DNA of 64,000 bases, taken from NCBI GenBank assembly GCA_937980645.1, contig CALJPQ010000002.1, positions 156,478 to 220,477 on the forward strand, written 5' to 3'. Source of the stretch: an uncultured Saprospiraceae bacterium (lineage in GTDB: Bacteria > Bacteroidota > Bacteroidia > Chitinophagales > Saprospiraceae). Made by a program: the position numbers and the translations under genes. The notes beneath the pieces were generated by a model, which saw only the letters and a list, made by a program, of their open reading frames with translations, ran no database searches and was not told the DNA's origin. Shown piece by piece: positions 44,890-51,328 of this stretch (the first letter of the stretch is position 1; the number at the start of each line of letters is the position of its first letter).

Positions 44890-45834
44890 ATGACAGCTAA
44901 ATCCTTTTGGCAACGCCCCGAGGGCATTACCGGTGCTATCGTGTTGGCAGCGCTGATAGCCGGCGGCGCATGGCTGGTACTGCGCTTCGCCCATGCCATC
45001 ATCGCCTGGGCCGAAGACCCCGCCGCTCTGGCAGCCATGCTCGCCCTGCTGGGCATCGTCGTCTATGCGCTCCTCGACCCCCAAACCCGCAACCTGCTGT
45101 GGTACTTCTACAAATCAGCCATGCGCTGGCTTACCGGCCTCTTCGTGCGTATTGACCCCATCAGCGTGCTCAAAGACCACATCCAGCACTTAGAGAAAAA
45201 CCTCATCGCTCTTAGCGGCCAGATAGGTGCTCTGCGCAAACAAATGCGCGCCCTCAAAGGCATCATGAACGCCAACGCCGCCGATATCGAAAAAAACATG
45301 ACCATCGCCAACGAAGCCAAACGCCAAAACGACGATAAAAACCTCACCCTCGCCACCCGAAAAGCCGGACGACTCCAGGAGGCCAATGCCAAATACGCCG
45401 AACTGTACCGCAAAATGGACCACCTCTACCTCGTCCTGCGGCGCATGTACGAACACTCCGAAATCGTCATCGAAGACACACGCGACCAGATAGCCCTCAA
45501 AGAACAGGAATACCAGGCCATCAAGGCCAGCCACTCGGCCATTCGCTCCGCCCAGAGCATCCTTAAAGGCAACCCAGACCAGCGCGCTCTCTTCGACCAC
45601 GCCTTGGAGCAATTGGCCGAAGAGGTAAGCCAAAAAGTCGGCAGCCTCGAACGCTTCACCGACACCACTCGCCACCTCATGGACTCCATTGACCTGCAAA
45701 ACGGCGTCCTCGAAGACGAAGGCCTGCGCCTGCTCGAACAATGGGAAAAACAAACCCTCGGCACCTCCCCAACGAAAAAGCCCGACGCAGAACCTATCAC
45801 GCCACCGCGCAGCGATTACAGCCAGCTGTTCTGA
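44890..45834 (+). CDS. Membrane-anchored coiled-coil protein of unknown function
   Basis: A 314-aa protein with two N-terminal hydrophobic segments (about 11-38 and 44-62), a short amphipathic stretch (YKSAMRWLTGLFVRI) and a long coiled-coil region (about 95-270) rich in Lys, Glu and Gln. The helical architecture is loosely reminiscent of PspA/Vipp-like proteins, but no family could be assigned. It pairs with the coiled-coil gene just upstream. The Pro-rich tail ends in DYSQLF. Confidence 0.75.
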   Translation: MTAKSFWQRPEGITGAIVLAALIAGGAWLVLRFAHAIIAWAEDPAALAAMLALLGIVVYALLDPQTRNLLWYFYKSAMRWLTGLFVRIDPISVLKDHIQHLEKNLIALSGQIGALRKQMRALKGIMNANAADIEKNMTIANEAKRQNDDKNLTLATRKAGRLQEANAKYAELYRKMDHLYLVLRRMYEHSEIVIEDTRDQIALKEQEYQAIKASHSAIRSAQSILKGNPDQRALFDHALEQLAEEVSQKVGSLERFTDTTRHLMDSIDLQNGVLEDEGLRLLEQWEKQTLGTSPTKKPDAEPITPPRSDYSQLF

Positions 45835-45845
45835 CCAGTAACCAA

Positions 45846-45858
45846 CAAACTTGTTTGG
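45846..45858. repeat. Palindrome CAAAC-TT-GTTTG, copy 2
   Basis: A slightly shorter copy (ACAAACTTGTTTGG) of the CCAAAC-TT-GTTTGG palindrome, just after the stop of the coiled-coil gene. Confidence 0.5.
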
Positions 45859-45890
45859 TGAAACAAAACCCAAACAGCCATCCGTAACCA

Positions 45891-45904
45891 CCAAACTTGT
45901 TTGG
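45891..45904. repeat. Palindrome CCAAAC-TT-GTTTGG, copy 3
   Basis: A perfect 6-base-arm inverted repeat with a TT spacer, 45 bases after copy 2, in the convergent gap between the coiled-coil gene and the serine hydrolase gene. Confidence 0.6.
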
Positions 45905-45919
45905 CCGCTACGTTGTGGG

Positions 45920-47737
45920 TTACCGGCGAATGGCGCGGAAAGTGCCGTTAGGCTGAATAAACAGCAGGGCTTTGGGCGAGATGCCGTCCTCTTTCATTTC
46001 AAAGCGAATGCTGTAGCCTTCTAAGGCTTTCAGTTTGAACGTGTGCTCGCCCACAGGTATGGTCTCATACTCAGGTTGGCCGGGCAAAGAGACAGTGAGC
46101 GTTTTGCCTTTTAGAAAAACCTTCGCCTCCGTGCCGCCAATGGTGTATGTGCCGCAATAGCGCTCCAACTGGGCCAACGGGATTTCTTGGGTGAGGATTT
46201 GGCGCTTGAAGACGATTTTTTCCACACTCGGCTCGAGGCCATAGGCGTGTAGCTCGCTCACTTCACCGCGCAAGTTGGCGATGAATTGGAGGCGTATGGT
46301 AAAGACGGCCAGAGCTTCGCGCACCTCTTCCGACAGCGGTATGGCGCGGAAGACGTCGTAGTGGAAGTGCTCCAGGTAATAGGTAATGCCGGGTGTCAAG
46401 GCCAGCAAGGAGTCGTTGCGCAGGACGACCTCGAAGGTGCCATGCCCGCCGTTGTGGTAGCGTCCGGCATAGGCCGAAAGGGGGTAGGTGGGCGAAGTTC
46501 CGCTTTTTCGTTCGGCGGTGAGGCTCTGCTGTGCAGTGAGCATGCTTAGTTTTTCGCGGGCGGTACGTCGGCGTAGTTCGATGTCCCAGTCGCGATAGGG
46601 CAGCCTCAGCAGGCGGTCAGCAATGAGGTTGCGCAATACGGCGGGCACCTGCGAGCCATCCTGATTGACGAATACGGCGATGCCGATGCTGTCGGTAGGA
46701 AACAGGCAGACGTCGGCGGTGAACCCATGAATGCCTCCGCCATGAGCGGCGCGATAGTGGCCGTAGTAGGCGCTCAGCATCCAGCCTAAGCCGTAGCCCA
46801 TAGTGAATATGGAAGGGTTTTCGGCATCGGGCAACGAACCGCCCATGGCCATCTGGACGGATAGTGCTTCGCGGACGAAGGAGACGGATAGAAAGGTGCG
46901 CCCGTCCAGTTGCCCACCGTTGGTCCACAATAGGAGCCAGCGAGCGATATCGGCAGCGCTGGCGCAGATGCTTCCGGCAGGACCCATACCTTCGATACGG
47001 AAATAGTCCATAGTTCGGATGGTATCGAAGTGTACGCGATGGCCACGGGCAAAGTCGGCCTCAGGCGGCAGCATCCACAAGTCGAAGCGGGCAGTGCGCA
47101 TGCCCAGCGGCTCAAAGAGACGCTCGCGGGTGAGGGCTTCCCATGATTTGCCACCGACACGCTCCGTGGCGACACCCACGGCCGTATAACCGAAGTTGTT
47201 GTATTGCCAGCGCTCGCGCAAGTCGGCGGTGGGTTCCTGATGGGCCATACGAAGCACAAAGCTGTCGCGGGTGGTGGGGCTATGTAGCCAGGAGAGGTCG
47301 TGGCGCGGCAGGCCGCTGCGGTGGCACATGAAGTCGCGCAGCGTTACGCGACGGCTCAGGTCGTCGTTGTGCAAGCGGAATTCGGGTATGTAGTTGTGTA
47401 CCTTGCCGTCGAGGTCGAGCAGGCCATCGTTGGCCAGCAGACCAACCAAGGCACAGGTAAAAGCTTTAGTGCACGAGCCTATCTGAAAGAGGCTCTGGTC
47501 GGTTACGGGCAGGCGCGCTGGATAATCGCGGTAGCCAAATCCACCCGTGAAGAGGATGCGGCCCTTCTCCACCACAGCAATGGCGCAGCCGGGCGTGCGC
47601 CAGTTGTCGAGCACGCTCAAGATAACGGAATCCATGCCCACCAGACGCGGGTCGGCGGCGGAGAGGCTCTTTTGCGCCAACAGGCTAAGAGGCCAACCGC
47701 ACAACATTAGTAGCAGGTAGAGAAACCTTATCTTCAT
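45920..47737 (-). CDS. Class C beta-lactamase-related serine hydrolase
   Basis: A 605-aa exported protein with a signal peptide (MKIRFLYLLLMLCGWPLSLLAQ). The serine-hydrolase domain (about 25-360) has the catalytic SxxK as SCTK in FQIGSCTKAFT, the YxN motif as YNN in RWQYNNFGYTAVG, and HGGG in AAHGGGIHGF near the KTG-equivalent position. It is a transpeptidase-like or esterase relative rather than a proven beta-lactamase. The C-terminal ~200 residues form a beta-rich region with two repeats (YPLSAYAGRYHNGGHG, LERYCGTYTIGG) like the DUF3471-type tails of this family. An in-frame ATG at 47746 is an alternative. Confidence 0.88.
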   Translation of the reverse strand: MKIRFLYLLLMLCGWPLSLLAQKSLSAADPRLVGMDSVILSVLDNWRTPGCAIAVVEKGRILFTGGFGYRDYPARLPVTDQSLFQIGSCTKAFTCALVGLLANDGLLDLDGKVHNYIPEFRLHNDDLSRRVTLRDFMCHRSGLPRHDLSWLHSPTTRDSFVLRMAHQEPTADLRERWQYNNFGYTAVGVATERVGGKSWEALTRERLFEPLGMRTARFDLWMLPPEADFARGHRVHFDTIRTMDYFRIEGMGPAGSICASAADIARWLLLWTNGGQLDGRTFLSVSFVREALSVQMAMGGSLPDAENPSIFTMGYGLGWMLSAYYGHYRAAHGGGIHGFTADVCLFPTDSIGIAVFVNQDGSQVPAVLRNLIADRLLRLPYRDWDIELRRRTAREKLSMLTAQQSLTAERKSGTSPTYPLSAYAGRYHNGGHGTFEVVLRNDSLLALTPGITYYLEHFHYDVFRAIPLSEEVREALAVFTIRLQFIANLRGEVSELHAYGLEPSVEKIVFKRQILTQEIPLAQLERYCGTYTIGGTEAKVFLKGKTLTVSLPGQPEYETIPVGEHTFKLKALEGYSIRFEMKEDGISPKALLFIQPNGTFRAIRR

Positions 47738-47832
47738 AAAAAGCATGGAAAAAAAGAGGTTGGTATTTTATGTTCGGATAAGTTGCTAATAGGTGAACGG
47801 TAATCGGACAGCGAGCCGTTTTTTCATTTTCT

Positions 47833-47872
47833 AAAAAGTCACCCTGCCACAGCGAGGCTGCAGCAGGGTGAC
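47833..47872 (-). terminator. Terminator of the sus operon
   Basis: GTCACCCTGC at 47838-47847 pairs perfectly with GCAGGGTGAC at 47863-47872. On the minus strand the hairpin follows the susE stop and is followed by TTTTTAG. Confidence 0.8.
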
Positions 47873-47904
47873 TGAAGGTAAGCAAGTAACATGCTGACTT
47901 TGCG

Positions 47905-48951
47905 TCAGTTCTTTTTGATGTTGTACGTATAAATGGCCCGGTTCAGGATCAGGTCAATGGTGTAGTTGCCCGGGGCGGCGATGGGGATATTGGCTCCGTT
48001 GTACTCCAGCGACTTGTTGAGCCCGTCGTCGCCGAGGTTGACGTCCCAACTGTCATTGGCGCGGAACTTAATTTCGCCCGCAACGAGGTCGAGGGTGATG
48101 GTCCATTTGTTGGTAGCTGGGTCGAAGGTCATGTTCTGGTCGCTGTTCCAGCCATCGGGTGTAGCGGAGCCGATGAGGCCCCACTCGGTGCGGAGGTTGT
48201 CGTGTGTTTTGTCGTTCATATTAACGCGGAGGCGATAGACGCCTGCTGGTCCGGCTTTGATGTTGGCGCCGTCGCGCTCGAGCGTGCCATCGCCGCCGTT
48301 GTCGCCGTAGTTTTCGGCCCAGCTGGGGCCTACGGTGTACTTGTACTCGGTGTTGTCGTCTTTAAAATAGATGTACCCTTCGTAGCGGTTGTTGCTTTTA
48401 GCGGAAAAGATGACGGTTGTGTTATCGCCGGGGTTCCAACCCTGGTAGCTGCCGGGCACCTGAAGTTGCGGGTATACGATAACGATCGTATAAGGCGTAA
48501 CGCGTAGGGTGATAGGATCGGAGTAGACCACATCTACATTCGGGTTGACCGTAACTGCCAGGCGCATCTGGATGTTGGAGGCCTCTTCGCCGGGCAGTCC
48601 GAGTGCCGTGAAGAGCGCCGTGTTCAGCTTTTCTACCGTTGACTTCAGCGAGGTCTTGTTGCTGGTACCTAACACCACAGCGTCTTTGAAATCGTTGCCG
48701 GCGCGGTCAATCTCTACCGCATACGTGGCGGCAGCCTGGAAGCCAAAGTCGGCGGGCGTCCACGTTACGACGAACGGATTGCTGGCCTGGCTTTCTTTAA
48801 GTTCGAGGACGCTACCGTCGGCGGGTGCCGTGATGACCGGGCGCGCCCGAAGCCGCAGAGCAGGCGAAGGGTTAAAATCACCCTGTTTTTCACAGCCGCC
48901 CATCACGAGAAACAGCAGAGCGGCCATTAGAGGAAGCAGTCGGATATTCAT
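47905..48951 (-). CDS. susE: SusE/SusF-type glycan-binding outer-membrane lipoprotein
   Basis: A 348-aa lipoprotein (lipobox LVMGGC, Cys at about residue 20) exposed at the cell surface. The N-terminal Ig-like SusE domain (about 35-155, PVITAPADGSVLEL ... PITLRVTPY) precedes two related beta-sandwich modules (about 158-253, QVPGSYQGWNP ...; about 254-347, TEWGLIGSATPDGW ...) like the starch-binding modules of SusE/SusF. The glycan is probably an alpha-glucan but this is inferred. It is last in the susC-susD-susE operon. Its two C-terminal modules have near-identical counterparts inside the upstream susD. ATG 48951 is preferred over 48984. Confidence 0.88.
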   Translation of the reverse strand: MNIRLLPLMAALLFLVMGGCEKQGDFNPSPALRLRARPVITAPADGSVLELKESQASNPFVVTWTPADFGFQAAATYAVEIDRAGNDFKDAVVLGTSNKTSLKSTVEKLNTALFTALGLPGEEASNIQMRLAVTVNPNVDVVYSDPITLRVTPYTIVIVYPQLQVPGSYQGWNPGDNTTVIFSAKSNNRYEGYIYFKDDNTEYKYTVGPSWAENYGDNGGDGTLERDGANIKAGPAGVYRLRVNMNDKTHDNLRTEWGLIGSATPDGWNSDQNMTFDPATNKWTITLDLVAGEIKFRANDSWDVNLGDDGLNKSLEYNGANIPIAAPGNYTIDLILNRAIYTYNIKKN

Positions 48952-49057
48952 AACCAAAGAGTGTTTTTTTTGAAAAAGCAGCATTTATTTGTTTTGTGTG
49001 AATAACGCACAGAAACTGGAGTGCTGCCTGTTTTTTGATAAAACATACAAGAAGAGA

Positions 49058-49102
49058 GCGAGGTGTCGGCGCTATCTGTACTACAGGGCACCGACGCCTC
49101 GC
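49058..49102 (-). terminator. Hairpin between susD and susE (possible attenuator)
   Basis: GCGAGGTGTCGG at 49058-49069 pairs with CCGACGCCTCGC at 49091-49102 (12 pairs, one G-T). It sits 10 bases after the susD stop and about 107 bases before the susE ATG. No T tract follows directly, so it could be a partial terminator or an RNA-stability element lowering susE output. Confidence 0.5.
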
Positions 49103-49111
49103 TTAAGGGTA

Positions 49112-51307
49112 TCAATAGCCTGGGTTTTGGCGCAGGTTCGGGTTAGCGCCGATATCGGAGTTCGGAATCGGGAACACGTCGTAGAACTGCGGACGACTCA
49201 CGCCGCCTTTGACGCCGCCCTTCCAGGGCCACAGGTAGGTAGTGTTGCTGAAGCGCCCAAAGCGCACGAGGTCGGTGCGGCGGTGGCATTCCCAGTACAG
49301 TTCGCGGGCGCGTTCATCCAGGATGAAGTCCAGCGTGAGGTCGTTGGCCGTAATGTTGCCTGCTGTACCGGCATAAGCGCGTTCGCGGATGCGGTTGATG
49401 AGGTTGACGGCAGTGTTGATATCGCCACCCTGGCCACCGCGGAGGACTGCTTCGGCATACATCAGGTACGCGTCTTCGATGCGAAACATATGGAAGTCGG
49501 TATCCACAAAGGTTTTATCCGAGCCCGGCGTGCCGTCAGAGCGCATGTTGGTGAATTTCGTTACAGCATAACCGTTGGTGAACTGCGAAATGTCATCAAT
49601 GTCCAGCGACTGTCCTTGTGTCCAGAACATAGCGCGACGGTCGAACACGGGGCGTTCGATGGAGTAAGTGTAGTCCGGCTTGTTCAGGAACAGTTTAATC
49701 AGGTAGGTTCCCGCCGATGGGATGCTGATGTTAGCGCCGTTTTGCTCCAGAATGGCGTCGGCACCGTCATCGCCGTAGTTGAGATCCCAACTGCCATTGG
49801 CGCGGAACTTGACTTCGCCCTGCACTAAGTTGAGCTGGATTTTCCAGGCGCCTTCGTTGGGGTCGTATGTCATGGCCTGGTCGCTACCCCAGCCGCCCGG
49901 CGTAGCAGAGCCAATGAGACCCCATGTGGTTTTCAGCAACGTATAGGTAAGGTTGTTCAGATTGACGTTAATTTTATAGAATCCGGCCTCGTTCACTTTA
50001 ATATTAGCGCCGTTTTGGTCCAGGGTGCCGTCGGCGCCGTTGTCGCCATAGTTGTTGTCCCAGTTAGGGCCGAGGGTGAATTTGAATTCCGTGCCGGCAT
50101 CGGCGAAGAAGATGTAGCCTTCGTAGGTGTTATCGTTGTTTTTCGACGACAGCTGGCGAGCCTGAGCCGGGTTCCAGCCCTGGTAAGCGCCGGGCACATA
50201 GATGACCGGATAGGTGCCGCCTGGGTTGGGGGCGACGACGACGCTGCCACCCGTTGCCGGGAATTTGGCCACTAAGGCGCTGGTAACACGCGTGCCGCCC
50301 CAGCCGAAGTCCAGGCCAAAGTCGGCGGGGTTCATGCTGCCGCCCACAGCCGCGTGGCAGATGAACGTGGAGCCGCCGTACGTCTGACTGCGCAAGCCGT
50401 CGAAGAGCACCGAGAAGATGGCGCCTTTGGCCTTATGGTTGTCGGCCTTGAACAGGTTGGCGTAGTTGGGCTCGAGCGTATAGCCGGCATCAATGACTTT
50501 CTTGCAGTAGGTGATGCAGTCGGTGTAGCGCTCACGACCGATGTACACCTGGGCGTTGAGGTACAGTTTGGCCAATACCATCCAGGCGGCGGCCTGGTCA
50601 GCGCGGCCGTACTCGTTCTGGCGCGGCGGGCGCAGCTGCGACTCGATGGCTTTCAGTTCGCTTTCGACGTAGTCAAAGATTTCCTGAGCCGAAGCCTGAC
50701 GCGGGAAGAATGCGCCTACTTTGTCGTTCTCCGTCACGAACGGCACGTTGCGGAACATATCTAAGGCGTGCCAGTAGCTCAGCGCGCGCAAAAAGCGAGC
50801 TTCGGCACGGTACGTAGCGATCTCCGAGCGCAGGGCACCCGTAACGCCGCGGCTGTCTAATTTTTCGTCGGTTGTTTCCCGAATGAATTCATTACACAAG
50901 GATATCTGGTAAAATATCCGGTTGTACATCGCCGTGATGAACTCATTGTTAGCATCCCAGTCCTGCTGGTGGAAGTCCTGGATGTTGCCGTCGTTCCAGG
51001 CGATGACGGCTTCGTCGGTGGTCAGCTCTTGGGCTTTCCAATACTGACGCAGATAGGTGGAGAAGCCTTCGTCAATGCCACTGATATCGGGCTGACCGGC
51101 AGGGCCTTGTTGGCCGCTAAGGGCCAGACCGGCGTACAACTTGGCCAACACGCCTTTGTAGGCTGTGGGGTCATCGTACACATTGGCCGACGTTACTTCA
51201 TTTTTATTGAGCGGTACTGTGTCTAAGTCTTTGAAACACGACACAGCAAACAGCGCTACTCCCAGGAGCAGGAGGGCAGCTGTTTTAGTTTTGTTATAGA
51301 ACATCAT
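49112..51307 (-). CDS. susD: SusD/RagB-family glycan-binding lipoprotein with inserted SusE-type modules
   Basis: An outer-membrane lipoprotein (731 aa, lipobox LFAVSC) that caps the SusC barrel and binds glycan. The SusD TPR scaffold is clear from NEFIRETTDEKL to NYANLFKADNHKAKG (residues about 40-345) and resumes at RPVFDRRAMFWTQGQSLDIDD (about 552) to the end (RARELYWECHRRTDLVRFG). SusD proteins are normally about 500-550 aa. Here residues about 364-552 form an additional segment of two modules that closely match residues 158-347 of the adjacent SusE. The reading frame and termini look intact. It lies between susC (21-base gap) and susE. Confidence 0.9.
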   Translation of the reverse strand: MMFYNKTKTAALLLLGVALFAVSCFKDLDTVPLNKNEVTSANVYDDPTAYKGVLAKLYAGLALSGQQGPAGQPDISGIDEGFSTYLRQYWKAQELTTDEAVIAWNDGNIQDFHQQDWDANNEFITAMYNRIFYQISLCNEFIRETTDEKLDSRGVTGALRSEIATYRAEARFLRALSYWHALDMFRNVPFVTENDKVGAFFPRQASAQEIFDYVESELKAIESQLRPPRQNEYGRADQAAAWMVLAKLYLNAQVYIGRERYTDCITYCKKVIDAGYTLEPNYANLFKADNHKAKGAIFSVLFDGLRSQTYGGSTFICHAAVGGSMNPADFGLDFGWGGTRVTSALVAKFPATGGSVVVAPNPGGTYPVIYVPGAYQGWNPAQARQLSSKNNDNTYEGYIFFADAGTEFKFTLGPNWDNNYGDNGADGTLDQNGANIKVNEAGFYKINVNLNNLTYTLLKTTWGLIGSATPGGWGSDQAMTYDPNEGAWKIQLNLVQGEVKFRANGSWDLNYGDDGADAILEQNGANISIPSAGTYLIKLFLNKPDYTYSIERPVFDRRAMFWTQGQSLDIDDISQFTNGYAVTKFTNMRSDGTPGSDKTFVDTDFHMFRIEDAYLMYAEAVLRGGQGGDINTAVNLINRIRERAYAGTAGNITANDLTLDFILDERARELYWECHRRTDLVRFGRFSNTTYLWPWKGGVKGGVSRPQFYDVFPIPNSDIGANPNLRQNPGY
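49652..50218 (-). other. SusE-type double module inserted in SusD
   Basis: Residues about 364-552 of SusD. The segments YVPGAYQGWNPAQ, YEGYIFF, FTLGPNWDNNYGDNGADGTL, TTWGLIGSATPGGW and VKFRANGSWDLNYGDDG line up in order with VPGSYQGWNPGD, YEGYIYF, YTVGPSWAENYGDNGGDGTL, TEWGLIGSATPDGW and IKFRANDSWDVNLGDDG of SusE. The insert lies between two SusD-core segments (GWGGTRVTSALVAKF before, RPVFDRRAMF after). Confidence 0.85.
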
Positions 51308-51328
51308 AACGAGAAGAAGTTTTGGAAG

